A stretch of 64,000 bases of DNA from Xestospongia muta (taxonomy: Eukaryota; Porifera; Demospongiae; Haplosclerida; Petrosiidae): the NCBI GenBank assembly GCA_963693285.1, contig OY848917.1, positions 20,069,745-20,133,744 on the forward strand, written 5' to 3'. The notes under the pieces were generated by a model. The model saw only the letters and a list, made by a program, of their open reading frames with translations, was not told the origin of the DNA and searched no databases. This document shows, one piece after another, positions 13,001 to 26,760 of this stretch (position 1 is the first letter of the stretch; each line of letters begins with the position of its first letter). A program made the translations under genes and the position numbers.

Positions 13001-16000
13001 CTAATTGTTGTCTCATTTCTTTATTCTGCTGGAGTCTTTGTTAAGGTAAGTCATTTATAGGGATGAGAAAGAATGTATTATTTAATTGTAAGTATGTACT
13101 ACAAAGAAATTAGACACCACATTATTGATTTATTTCTTCTAAATATTTAGATAGATTTTAAATAAATAGATTTTATTTTTAGTCATAGATTTTATTGGTT
13201 CTGAGTATTTATATAATAGTACCTTTTATACTTAAAAGTTATATATGTTAATTATTATGAGAAGTAAGCTTTAGTTTAAGTAAGAAAAAGTCTACTTGTC
13301 CTGCTTCTCTCTGCCTTAACATAATGATCACTGTAGTCATAGTAATTATTATTATTATTGTTAATGACAGGAACTGGTGTTAGAGAAGGAGACTCGTATT
13401 CGTGAGACAATGAAAATGATGGGACTTAGTAACTGGATTCTTTGGACATCATGGTTTACAAAACAGTTACTGTTTTATCTTTTACCTATCATTATAAATA
13501 CAATATTACTTAAAGTAAGTGTCAATGTGTCTACTATACTATGTACTATATTATGTAGTATTACATGTGGTATAATATAATTTATATATTGTGTTATATA
13601 TAATATATATATTATATATATTATATATATTATGTCACATTATATAATTATAGAAATGTGATCTGTCTTCAGGAATCCATAAGCTCACAAAAATCTCTAT
13701 GGGTTCCTATATAATTATATCATGTACAGACATTAGTGATAGTAATAATATCATAGACAATAGAATGCTACAGATGGTCTAGTCTTTCATGTTACTACAG
13801 TGAAAACATAAGAAGGAAATAACCTACATTGTACATATAGCTTAAGATGGCTATTATCTATTGAGATGTTAAAATAATCTCATAACTCTGACTATCAACT
13901 ACATGTACATGATTACTCATTAGTACATTAGTAATAAGAACAGAGTGATGTTTGTTGGTTTAAAAAACAATCTATTTTTAATGTGTATAATAAATACTGC
14001 TGCTATTTATTTTCAATTTAGTATGGTGGTATATTTCCAAAGAGCAATATCTTCCTTATTTTTATCTTTTTAATAATGTTTATGATATCTGGGATTGCTT
14101 TTTGTTTCTTCATCAGGTGAGATAATAATAATGTGTTGTATTAACTTCGTAACAGTATATCTAGTGTACTTGATGTTCATAATAATAATTGTTCTTTTTT
14201 GTTTTCTAGTGTTTGGTTTAATTCAGCCAGGATTGGTCTGATGGCTGGTTTGGTATCATGGTTCTTGACAATTGTGCCATATTTTCCATTTATTGATAAC
14301 AGTCTCTATCAGAAACTACCACTGTAAGTCAATCATGATAACTGTTGGTAATCAACATTTAAGTTTTATAATATTAATAACAACCAAATTATAGTTCACA
14401 TTACTATAGAATGTAGAGCTTATGTGAATTACTTATTGTATAGTTTGTTGGTATGTTAACTACAAAGCAACGAATGATTATATTTCACATGATTTTGAAT
14501 TCCATAGTGTTTCATTTAATCTATAACTTAGTTAGTTAAAGTAATATATTAATTTTTATAGTGTACTTTCTGATATTTTTTAATGTTGCATTGCACTAAT
14601 GATAGAGATTGCATTGAGTTTTTAATGTATTGTTGCCATGGTTAACATATTTATTAATACATTAATTTTTATATCGTTTACAAATAATATGTTGTTTAAT
14701 TTTTCTCTTACAGAGGAGGTAAACTTGGTATTTGTTTATTTCCAAACTCCTGTATTGGTTTTGGAATCAGTATCTTATCATGGTTAGAATATCGTCAAGA
14801 GGGACTTTTATTTTCAAACTTTGCCAAGTCACTCTCTCTTAATGACCCATTGTCAATGGGATGGATTGTTTTCATGTTAATTGTTGATACAGTCCTGTTT
14901 ATGATACTTTATTGGTAAGTTAATATAACTATTATTATTATAATAAAATAGTAGTACAATATGTTTATACCTACTGCCCTCACCTACACACACACACACG
15001 CACACACACCAACACATACCCACACACACACACACGCACACACACACACCAACACACATCCACACACACACAAATGCATACACGCATGCACACATACAGA
15101 GTATAACTTATAAATACTATTTTATAATTATTTCATAACAGGTACATTGATGCAGTCAAACCTGGAACTTATGGTGTACCAAAACCTTTCTATTTCATTT
15201 TCTTACCTTCTTACTGGTGTAGTAGTGTTGCTAGGAGACCTATAAAGGTAGATAATAGATAATATCAGTATATATTGTATACTTTGTTGTTAAAGCTTGA
15301 AGAGTTAGAGGAGATATCAGATCCATATTATAATCCTGATGCTCATGAAGAAGAACCTACTGATTTACCTGTTGGAATTGTTGTTACAGATCTTACTAAA
15401 ATTTATGACAGACATGTGAGTTGTTTGTTCTTTTAGACATAGACTTTAAAGTTTAACATCAACTGACTTGACTATAGGACATTACTCAGTTTATCTTCAA
15501 TAAAATTGATATATAATCTTGCATACCTCTGGTTCTAGGTTCTTATAAAGCAATTATTGCATTCCTAAACCTGACCTAACCACATACATGTATATACAGA
15601 AAGAATAAGCTATAATTTTGCTACACTATTCACACTAAGACATTTCGCAGTTAACCTCATTTTAATTTGTTTATTTTTAAGTGGATATTTTGTGAGCCAT
15701 GACTTGATATTATTTATAATGAGCATTTAACAATAAACTTATTTATTAATCATTACATTTTCTTACTAATATAATAACAATAACACTGGTGTTAATTTAT
15801 GTAGAGTTTAAAGAAGAGAAAGTTGGCAGTTGATCGTTTATCATTAAAGATGTATGAAGGTCATATTACTGCTCTTATTGGTCATAATGGAGCTGGTAAA
15901 ACAACAACTATGTCAATTCTAACAGGACTCTTTCCACCAACATTTGGTACAGCTTATATTAATGGACAAAGTGTAGTCAATGACATGGATTTGATAAGAC

Positions 16001-19000
16001 GTAACTTGGGTATATGCCCTCAACATAATGTATTATTTGATCGACTGACTGTCAGAGAACATCTTAATTTTTTTGGTAAACTCAAGGTATGATTATTATA
16101 TTAGTTTTGTATATTGTGTGTTATGTAAATAAGATTTGATTTAAGAAAGTAAGGACAAATTATGAGCTAACAATTAATAAATTTTATTGTAGTATATAAA
16201 CCAGTGTGTTTTAAAATGTTTAGTGTAAATTTTAGAATTGCCTGTAAAATATATTTAGGTTGTCATTATTTTAATTTAATGTCTTTTAAAGTGCTGAGAA
16301 ATGAAAATAGTGTAGGACTGACATGATTGTCTTTAATTAATGTACATAATAGCTACCTATTGTGCTTAGGGTATTTTCTGTTCGTATATATATATAATAT
16401 ATCTTTATTTAGGGATGTCCAGGTCATAAAATCAAAGGAGAAATGGACACTTTGTTAAATGATTTACTTTTAGCTGACAAAAGGAGCACCAAAGTCTGTC
16501 ATTTATCGGGTGGCATGAAGAGAAAGCTCAGTGTTGGTATAGCTTTAATTGGTGGTTCAGAGGTTGTGATATTAGATGAACCAACTAGTGGTATGGATCC
16601 TTATGCTAGACGAGCTACATGGGATTTGTTAATAAAATATAAAGAAGGCAGGACCATTTTACTGACAACACATTTCATGTGAGTATCAGTGATGTATATA
16701 TTTATATGTAAGAGGACTATCATAAAACAAAACTCATTATATTAGTGACAGTGATGTGACTATTTATAGTAAAGGGAGCTTTGAGTGACTTTAGTATTCA
16801 GTGTGAAATTTATTGATTGTGTTGTACATCAGTGAGTAACATGTAGTGTTTATTTTATTTGAATCTTCATTAATTACATGGAACCATTGAGTAAGGATTT
16901 TGAAATGGATGTTAACAGTTGTGTAGTTAATTCACATATAGTCCAAAGCAATTTTAGGACCAACTGTCTCTGGCTTTTAAAAATTATTGTGGTGACATCT
17001 AAATATCATTGTATAGAAATTATATCTACCTCTATGTACTTATGATGTACTCAACTTATAGGGATGAAGCTGACTTTTTGGGTGATCGGATTGCCATAAT
17101 GTCTGAAGGAAAACTTCGATGTAGTGGTACTTCATTATTTCTTAAGAGCAGGTAATCCATTAATTAATGACAATTTACTTGTTAGTATAACCTATGTGGT
17201 CAGTCTCAGTTGATGTGATGACATTGAATGTGACAAGTTATAGGAAAAGAGTTTACATAAATAATTTATCTTATTCAGATATGGTGTAGGTTATCATATG
17301 ACAATGGTTAAAGAACCTCACTGTAATGTTGCTGCTGTGACATCATTAGTTCAACAACATGTGACAGGATCAGAACAGGACAGCCATTCTGGCACTGAAC
17401 TTTCCTTTGTATTACCTTCTCAGTCAGCCCATCAATTTCCTGAATTCTTTGATCTTCTAGATGGTATGGGGCAAGCAACTAGTACTTGTTAGATATTAAG
17501 TTGTCACTAGTTAACTATTTCTTGTAGTAAAATTAATTACAATACACAACTAATTTACATTATGATATGATTTGTTAATTCTATATAGAGCGTAAGGAAC
17601 AACTTGGTGTATCAAGTTTTGGAATTTCAGTGACTACAATGGAGGAAGTATTTATGAGAGTATCCTCAGGAACAGATGATATGTTACTACAAGTGCAAAA
17701 ATCAAGGTAGCTATAAAATGTACATGACATCATCACTGTTTAGTTGTGTAGTTATACTTATGACTAAACAGTAATTCATTTGTTGTCTTATGATGATAAC
17801 TCTTACCAGTGTTTTATGTGAATTCGTTTAGACCTCAAAGGCAATCATCTCAACTAGATGATGAGTTACTTGTTCATGATAAACCTATTGAACAACAAGA
17901 ACTTGTTAACAATGAAATTATTAATGAAAGTATGAGCAAAACAATGACTTGAATTATAATTCTAATGATTAATAATAAAGTTTGCATTTATTGCACATAT
18001 TAACAATTATTGCATCATTGTTAGGTGTTGTTAAAGCTGTTCCCCATGATACTCCATTAACAGAATCTGCTAATTCTCCAGTATCTGTTCTGCCAATTAC
18101 TGAGACTGTTTTGACAAAAGGTAACAGATTATATAATATATATAATGTATAGTTTGGTGAGAATTTCAACAATTGTATAACAAGAGTATTATAGATCAGA
18201 AACTAAATGAAAAAATTAAGACTTTTTTTACAATGAATAGCTAGCTTAAAGTTCACTTGTTAAGGATAGCTTATCAACTACTTTGTATGATTACATGTTT
18301 TGTTACATTTAGTTCTAAATTCATTATCAATTTAAGTAATGAAGTCTAACTAAATTCCATTTTCGTTGACTTTGATATACTGATTTCTACAAAGTTAATT
18401 TTGATACTATTAGATTTCTCTTATTCTTGTAGTCCTTATGATAGTATTCATGAAATAATTGACATTTCTAAGTATTCTTTGATTACCCTAATTATAAATT
18501 CATGAGTATAATCTACCATAAAGAATCACTTAATCAAAACAAACAGAATATATAATATACTTTGAATATAAATGAATGTTAACAAATATATGGTGTTATA
18601 TAGTTATTATAACATTACAGGTATCAATACTGGTGTGAAATTATGGTTCCAACAGTTTGTGGCTATGTTCATGAAACGTTTTTACAATTCATTTCGATAT
18701 TGGGTAGCCATTTTATGGCAGCTGATTATTCCCATTTTGTTTGTGGTTTTAGCTCTTGTTGTTGCAAAGTTAATATCACAGTCTGCTTCATATGACTCTA
18801 ATGAACCCAGTCGAGTTTTGACTATTAAAAATTCTGCTCCATCTCACGATATCTCCTTCTTTTGGGCTGACTTTGCTTCATTGGAAAACACTTTTAGAAT
18901 TAAGGTATCTTACGATATTCCACTTGTTAATGTGTTCAATCCTGTAGTTGTATTACTGAGATATTTTATGTTTTATTCAATTATGAGAAATAACTAGTAA

Positions 19001-22000
19001 CTACCATGTTATTTATTGTTAACTTTTAAGTGTAATTCAGGTAGAAATTAATATACATTAGGAATATAAAATTCCAATTGATATAAGGGGTAATGTTGCT
19101 TTTCTTTCTTTTTCAGCCACATGATGTTAATGTCTTAGGTTTTACAGACTATGTCAATTATACTGATAATATTGTTGATATAGTTGATTCAGTGACTAAT
19201 GATACTAACATTATTCAATGTTGTAACTATCACCTTCAATTATTGGACAAATATTGTGTTTCCAGGACAACAGTATGTTAACTCATGTACATAGTATTTG
19301 TAAAGCAATATAGTAAACAATGTAGTCTTGTATTTACTGTGATACTATTTGTAGAATGAATTGAAAAGTACTTGTTCAAATTATGACAGTTTTGGCTATA
19401 AAGATTGTACTGAGTGTTTAAGGTGAGCAGTGTTGTACTATTACTCACACAAAGGGATACAGCAAGGGTTGATATTAATATTGTCTAATTCATAAGGTTA
19501 AATTTTGGTAAACTAACTCATAGTAATGTTTATCCTTTCTCTTTATATGAATGTTTGTGTACATAAAACTATGTTTGATTTGTATTTAGTTCCTAATTTA
19601 AGAATTATTGTTATCTTTTATTTGACAATTCATATAATTTACTGTAGTATTTTATTAAGCTCATAATAATATTAATTATTTTGTGTAATTATAGTTTACT
19701 ATCTGATTTACTCCTATTTCTCTAGTTGTTGCACTTATCAAACAAATTATGATTATAATGGTAATACATGTCCCTATCCATCAGCTGTATCTATCACTGA
19801 TCAAATTAATGGTGTTCCTAATGGTTCTCTGGACAATATGAATGTATATGTTGCTGAATTGTTATTAAAACATAGTGTTCAGACTGAAACTTATAACTTC
19901 TTTTTACAATATCAGGTATATTCATTATAGTAATGCACTCTGTGATATTACCGCCTTCTTTTTACAATATTGTTTACATTTAAATAATAACAATTTTTTT
20001 GCTCTTTAAAAATGTTGCATTACAAAGAAAACAGTCTAGTATTTTTAGATTGACTGAAACTTGCAAGTATTCACATTTTTCCAACAATTACCTTCATTTG
20101 GTATTTAACTTATAGATTATTGCATGTTTCAGTGTACTTAGTACATTTTAATGTATGAAATGAAATATTGAGAACTGTTATCACAAATTAATGTTTATCT
20201 CTCTTAACTGCTCTAGCAACAAGTAGATTGATATCATTTTTGTCCTCATAGGCAGGTGTTGTTCTCCAGTCCTCAGAGCCTATGTACTCAGTTTGTAGTT
20301 GTAATGGCAGTTTATCAAATACCACTTCATGTTATTCATCTGGTGAATGTCAATGCAGCAATTCAAATGACTGTCAGTTTGGTAAAACCTCAGGACCAAT
20401 TACTTCAGGAAAATTACTTGCTACTGTGTGGTACAATAATCAAGTGAGATTATATATCTATTGATAATGTATTATAATAGTAAATATATATTATATACAT
20501 GCATATCAAATTGTATTTTAAGTATAATATTAATGAGATTAATGATCATAGAACATGAACAGATACACTTTCTCTTTTAGCCCTATCACATGGCTCCATC
20601 AGTATTGAACAGTTTTTACAACTTATACTTAAAATCAAAGAACAGTGATGTCACTATCACAGTTACTAATAACCCATTGCCACAGGATAATAATAACCAG
20701 GTAGAGATATAATTGGTATTATTTTATGACATAGTCCTATATAATAAATACATTATAATCGATGTTAATGTACAATGTGTTTAGTACTTAGTGTTATTAA
20801 TTGTGTGTATTACCACATACCTAATTATGTTTGTACAGTATACATGTTGAAGTTAGGTTGCTATTATGCTAAATTTTTGTGTTAAATTTCTGTGTTTGAC
20901 CAAATTCTATTAACCACAGTGTAGCTGTAATGTTTTCTGTAATAATTATGTATTAAGAAAAGTTTCTCAGATTAGATCATTTTTTTTCTAAAAAGTGCAA
21001 AATTTCCTCACTGTGACTAATCAATAATTTAATAATATTAGTAAAAATTTATGCATCAACAAAATTATATTAGTGGTTAGGCCATGGCTTAAAAGATTAT
21101 TGAATTAAATTAGTACATACTAAATCTGAGCAGTTTAAAAAATTAATGAGTATGGACAGTAGTCTTCATGTATTATGGTACCATCTTTCTGTTGTGTATG
21201 GTTGCTGGATTGTTACCTACATTTATTAGATTATAATGTTCTTTAATGTTCCAATATCTTATTAATGTCTTGTTTAGTATATTTATACAGACCAGACTGT
21301 GGATGGTTTCTCAACAGCATCTATTGTAATGTTTGGACTCAGTTTCTTATTTGCCAGTTTTATTGTCTCACCTGTTCAAGAGAATAAATCAAAGGTTAAT
21401 TTGTCATCACTCTAGAAATACAATATAGAAACATGAGAAATATAGAATAATAAATGAATCAGATAATAGTAGTTGAGAATGACACACTATAGCTCTCCTG
21501 GTTTAAGAGTATACATGACTTTAATATATCAACATGGAATTAATATCTATCTAACATATTATTTTTAATGATTTAACTCTATCTCTTGTTATATAGACAA
21601 AACATTTACAATTTGTTAGTGGTGTACAATGCAGTTCATACTGGCTAGCTCACTATGCTTGGGACATTATTAATGCTTTTGTCCCGTTAATAATAGCAGT
21701 GATAGTATTTGCCTCATTCCGTATTGATATCTTTAAAGGAAACAATATGGCTGCTATATTTCTGTTATTGGTAAGAGGATTCAGTGTTTTGTGGTTGCAC
21801 CATTTTTCTCTCTTTCTAGATAATAGGTTGTTGGGCTGCAATTCCTGTAAATTATATATTTTCTTTTCTGTTTTCTAATTCTCTAATAGCCTTCATTTTA
21901 ATGTTTCTTTTCTTCTACTTTGGCTTTATAGTAAGTATTAAAATAGGACACAATGAATAATACAAAAGGAATTTATAAATCTATTATTGATGGAATATTT

Positions 22001-25000
22001 ATCTCTTTTTCAGTTATTGAAGGTTATTGTTATTATTATTCAAGCAACTAATCATGACAGTCTTGCCCAGAAGTTTCACTACATATTACTATTGCAGCCA
22101 TCTTATGCGTAAGACAGTCTTGTCTATGTTATATTTTAAACTTTATGTATGTTTCTTTAGAGTTGGCATTGGTTTGACTAAAATCATTGATAATGCTGGT
22201 GTTAAGAAAAACTGTGAACAAGATAATCCAATGTGAGTCTGTTAATATATTTTCATTTACTGATGTATGTATTGTATATTCAGTAGTAACTGTGGTAACT
22301 ATGCTAATAATGTCTTCCAGTTTTCTGATCCAGGAGTTGGTAATATTTTCCTGTTTGTGATGTTAGAGAGTATATTATTCATCAGTTTGACAATTTTAAT
22401 TGAAGTAAGTTCAGTCAACCAATAGCTATAAATAGTATAAATGAAGTCATTATTTTAATATTGTACATGTAGTGCATTCAAGTGTTTGTATCAGTTACTC
22501 TATATAAGCAATTATAACTTACACCTGATCATTCTACAAGGACTATGTCAACAAAGTTCAACTTTGCAGTTATATTGTCCTTGAATATTAGTAAAACAAA
22601 TTTTAGTTAATATACAGTGTTGGATAATAATAAAACTGTACTATAATTATTCTTATTCATTAAGTTACAATTATATTTATAATTATTGTTAATAATAATA
22701 GTAGTTATTGATGTCTTTTTATTCTCATACATGTAGAGACAGTTTTTTCTTCCTGAATTCAAAAGAATCATTCATCACTCTAAACAAACTTCAGTCAATG
22801 ACTCAGAAAATAATACAATAAATTACCCTGGGGTAAAACTATATCAGTTTCTTACAAATATCTTACTAACATTGCATTAACTTATGATTCTAACTATTAC
22901 ATAACTTTCATCTTTATATGCTATTACTTCTTTTAAAGTTATAGTTATAAACGTGAATATAAATATATAACCTTTGTTTGTACATAGTTAAATTTTTTAA
23001 CTAATATTATTATATAAATACAGGAGGACAGTGATGTAGCTGCTGAAAGAAGAAGAGTTAACTCTATGACAGCATTCTCTCAGTCAGATGCTGTTGTTAT
23101 TAAGAATTTGGTCAAGGTGATAGACAGTCATGATTATCTCTACTCTATTTTCTGTCTTTCTGTATTATTTCTAGAAATGTTTTGATTATTCTAATTGACT
23201 ATTGGTAAAGTTATAGATATATTTTCTTGTTCTAATAGGAATATAGACCAATTACAGCTGTCATGTGTCCCTGTTGTCCTAGTTGTCATAACAGATATAA
23301 ACTAGCAGTAAATTCAGTCAATCTAATTATTCCAAATGGAGAATGTTTTGGATTACTTGGTGTTAATGGAGCTGGTAAGACGACCATCTTCAAGATATTG
23401 ACTGGAGATATTACCTCTACCTCTGGAACATCTGTATTAGCTGGCTATGATATTAGGTATTTACATTGGATATCAGACTGATATAAGAGCATTATACTTT
23501 ATTAGTAGTGGGTAGCTATTTATGATGTATAATTATTATTATTGGTGCATTTGACTAATACATCTGTGTTATAAGTCTGTGTTGATTGTAGTAATAACGA
23601 GAGCCCTTATTAGAGGTCTCTAACCTATGTTATTGACCACAAATGATGTGATCTAATAAGGCAATTATAATCTATTTGTTGTTAATATATTCTTTAATTG
23701 TAGTACTGCATTACTTCAAGCACAGCAACGTATTGGATATTGTCCTCAGTTTGATGCACTGATTGAGAGACTAACTGGTCGTGAACTGTTGACAATATTT
23801 GCTCAACTAAGAGGAGTTCCAGAACCAGCCATCAAACAAACAGTGCAATTTCAGATTGATCGTTTGGGCTTAAGCAAATATGCCAACAAGTTATGTGGAA
23901 AATATAGGTCAGTAATTATTGTTAAACACACAATATAAAATATAATAAACTCAAACATCCAAAATTAACATCAAACATCACTAAATTAATACACAATTCT
24001 AAAGATATAACTGACATGAAATTTATTATGACTACAAAGTAAATAAAAATATTTTCTGTGAAAATGAAGTGAATATAGGGATGGCTAATATCAGTCTAAT
24101 ACAAAGAATGCAAATAAGATTGTAGGGATGGCAATTGCATTATCCATACATAATAGTACAGGCACAGAATGCAACAATATATCGCTGATATAATTTAGAT
24201 AGTTGATGAATAATCTTAGTTGTTTGTGGCAAATGTAAGGATGATACAATTGTCATCCCTACTATCTTGTTTGCGTTCTTTGTATTGGATTGATATTATC
24301 CATCCCTACACTATACTTACTTCATTTTTTAGAAAATGTTATATTTATTTATTTACGTTTTCTTTTATGCAAGCTTTTGACAGGCAATAGTAAAAACTTT
24401 AATGTGTTAGAAACCATGTTCAAGCAGCTCACAAAAATATGTTTTTATCTGTTGTGATAAATTATTATTAATTACTAATTAAATAAAGCCATAACAGGAA
24501 GTAGCTGGGAACTTGGAATACTTCCATCACAAGTTCTGGACAACAAGGAAATTCAATGTAACATAGCTGGGCTTACAATAACTGGTTTGTCAGTCATACA
24601 GCCATCCAATAATGATCCTGGGTCTTCTTTAAGCTTAAGATCAAAGCAAATATAGTCTATGCTTACTGTCAGAAGTAGGAGACTATGCTTCAGTTTAGCT
24701 ATAATAAATAGTATTCTCTGTTTGTATACACCCTTTTCTTCTGTTAATATTAATTGTTCATAAAATTGCTTTCTAAGAGTATGTCTTGATAGTAAACTGT
24801 TGAAATCACTAATGAGACCTACAAATGACCATACTTCATAGTTGAGCATGTTCCTCTGTGAATTAGTGTCCAAGTTGTTTAAATGGAGTTATCATAAACG
24901 TAAGAGGCAGAGATAGAGCCAGAGGAAAGATAAATTGACCCATTGTGTCTATGATTGTTAGAAATCTTGCCTTACCCTATCACTGAGTCATTATGAAGGA

Positions 25001-26498
25001 CTTATCATAGAAAGTAATATTGCAAGGAATTGAAACATTTTATCAGTTTTGAATGAGATATTCATTTTTACTGCCAATATACATTTCAACGGACAATCCA
25101 GACCATTCATACATAGGCACTTCTACCTTATACCTGATAACCTTTTCCTTAAACAGTATGATTTAAACTATCATTTAAACTAAGCATAATACAATGATCT
25201 ACAACTAAATATAGGAAACTCTATTTAATTATGGCATTGTTCTTGTAGTGGTGGTAATAAGAGAAAACTCAGTGTTGCCATTGCCCTTGTGGGTGATCCA
25301 CCTATTTTACTTCTTGATGAACCAACTACTGGTATGGATCCAGCAACACGACGATTGTTATGGGATGTTCTTATTGGTGTCATTAGAGAAGGCAGGAGTG
25401 TAATACTGACCTCTCATAGGTAAGAAGGATTTCAATGATGACATGTTAATCTAATATTCTGTTTACAGTATGGAAGAATGTGAAGTATTGTGTACTAGAC
25501 TGGCTATCATGGTCAATGGTGTCTTTAAATGTTTAGGAAGTTTGCAACATCTTAAGAGCAAGTTAGTTATATTGTTTGTTAATGCAGTACATTGCTGAGT
25601 GATGTATAATGTAATAATGATGTTATAATGATATTTATTCAAGTGATAATCAACATTGTCTTTTTCCACTACATTTTACCAGATTTGGGTCAGGGTATAC
25701 TCTTCAAATAAAAATTCAACCCAAAGTGACAATAACAGAAACAAATTTTACTGATCCTCACAAATTACATGAATCTCAGCCTCTTTTAATGACAAAAACA
25801 ACAGCCTTTGCAAGTCTAGATCCTTACGAGGCCACAGAATTAAAACAATTTGTCGCCAATCAATTCCCAGGATCAGTTCTTGTGAAAGAACATCAGGTAT
25901 AATAATAATATAGAAATATTGGTACTACTTTGATTGTGACTTGACTTAATAGATATTATTTAGTTTGAATTCAATTGCAACATTCCACAGATATATTTTT
26001 ATTATTAAATAAAGTGTTATCATATTATAGAAAAGGTCTGTAGCTTATACTTGATTGAGCTCTTAATTACTGTTAACAGTTTTATTTTTTCTCTCTGTCT
26101 TATTTTATAGGGGTCTGTGACATACCAGATACCAGCTGAAGGTATGACTTGGTCATATTTGTTTCGTTCTATTGAACAGAGTAAGGAACAGTTACAAATA
26201 ATTGACTACAGTATCAGTCAGACTACACTGGAGCAGGTATGTTTCTCTCTACATTGTGTAATATATGATAATCAGTGGATATATAGGGGCTGGTATATAA
26301 TGACACTATTTACTTACTTAACATCAGATAATCTTTTTTTATTATAGTACATAAAATTATTATTTCTTGAAATTTTAGTTTCACCAGTTTAGTGTACCTA
26401 AGCAAGCATTATATTGATTGAAAATTATATTGTATATTATAATTTCTCAGGTTTTTATCAATTTTGCTCAAGAACAAGAAGGGGCACAAAGAATGTGA
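9188..26498 (+). CDS. ABCA-family full transporter, gene B (complete, 41 exons)
   Basis: Membrane ATP-driven transporter of the ABCA (lipid-type) family. Exons: 9188-9271, 10418-10491, 10889-11025, 11378-11506, 11713-11839, 11896-11998, 12935-13045, 13371-13514, 14022-14116, 14210-14323, 14714-14914, 15142-15247, 15296-15415, 15805-16086, 16413-16678, 17062-17151, 17279-17463, 17589-17706, 17832-17929, 18025-18120, 18621-18904, 19117-19272, 19355-19422, 19726-19915, 20252-20443, 20581-20700, 21278-21394, 21597-21770, 21820-21930, 22014-22108, 22161-22232, 22284-22404, 22737-22832, 23024-23116, 23239-23456, 23704-23907, 25249-25419, 25469-25561, 25683-25896, 26111-26236, 26451-26498. They sum to 5,643 nt (1,880 residues plus TGA), with every phase consistent. 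TM1 about 32-52; ECD1 to 218; TMs 219-480; NBD1 with Walker A GHNGAGKT near 541-548, signature LSGGM 640-644, Walker B VVILDEP near 660-666; TM7 about 900-940; Cys-rich ECD2 to about 1230; TMs to 1490; NBD2 with Walker A near 1564-1572, SGGNK at 1664 and Walker B DE near 1687; VFINFAQEQ at the C-terminus. Start chosen at MSGNRC, conserved in B, C and the minigene. Confidence 0.95.
9322..9675. mobile_element. 354-bp MITE in gene B intron 1
   Basis: The ends are imperfect inverted repeats of about 38 bp (TATGATCAGTCTCAC... and ...GTTAGTCTCATGATA). Inside are two direct copies of a segment of about 57 bp starting GGAGTTTTACAAT (9400 and 9573), rich in GATC/ATTGAT dyads. Gene D's intron 1 has the uninterrupted site (about 59210-59222), so this is a real insertion, with CC duplicated at the borders. 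Gene C carries it at 35439-35792 with the same length. Confidence 0.75.
9737..10035. repeat. TA / CATA / CA microsatellite, about 300 bp
   Basis: A compound tract in gene B intron 1 runs from (TA)n through (CATA)n and (CACACATA)n into a pure (CA)n run at about 9914-9986, and back to (CATA)n and (TA)n. All long open frames here are low-complexity artefacts. Confidence 0.95.
12020..12489. mobile_element. Palindromic foldback element with TTTAGGG core, gene B intron 6
   Basis: The outer arms (12020 to about 12125 and about 12380 to 12489) are inverted repeats of more than 100 bp, starting TACACTGTAG and ending CAATGTA. The core holds nested inverted blocks with CCCTAAA/TTTAGGG runs and GGTGGCCCGATAGGTCGC-like motifs in both orientations. 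The GC-rich core contrasts with the AT-rich surroundings. Gene C has the same element (37971-38415); gene D lacks it. It looks like a non-autonomous foldback element. No protein is encoded. Confidence 0.75.
12490..12572. repeat. CATA/CA microsatellite, gene B intron 6
   Basis: An (ACAC/CATA)n tract directly follows the foldback element. The matching tract in C is at about 38412-38492, and in D at about 61634-61805 without the foldback element. Confidence 0.85.
14983..15102. repeat. CA-rich microsatellite, gene B intron 11
   Basis: An impure (CA)n tract with CACGCA and CCAACACA interruptions lies about 40 bp before the exon 12 acceptor. The counterpart in C at 40953-41042 is shorter. Confidence 0.85.
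24076..24309. mobile_element. 234-bp MITE, gene B intron 36
   Basis: Inverted terminal repeats of about 70 bp (TAGGGATGGCTAATATC... against ...GATATTATCCATCCCTA) flank a short spacer. C has the same element at 49576-49805; A keeps only the left half at 2671-2745. No coding capacity. Confidence 0.8.
24508..24688. other. Intron 36 segment in opposite orientation to gene C
   Basis: This stretch of about 180 bp matches the reverse complement of 50002-50184 in gene C, while both flanks (ATAACAGGAA on the left, AGTTTAGCTATAATAAA on the right) are in the same orientation in both genes. One paralogue was inverted in place. On the - strand it holds the end of a 106-codon open frame (24873-24553, ending [14 protein letters not shown]...). 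In C the matching end also terminates in TGA, on the + strand. I do not recognise the peptide. Confidence 0.8.
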
Positions 26499-26760
26499 TC
26501 ACATGAAGTGTTAAAACATTGCTTGCTATGTGTGTTATTTTGCTTTATATATTTTGCTGACTGTTTGAAAATTTTCTATGTTTGAGAAAATAATTAAAAC
26601 TCATTGGAAATATTATATTGGTTGCTAACATCAAAACAAATAAAATAAAGATTAAAGTCTTGTAGCATGCAGTTTATTATTTGCAGAAAACAATTGTTAT
26701 TATATCATTAATGTATATGATAATAGAAATTAGAGGTATTTATTATGTAAGTACTAGTAT

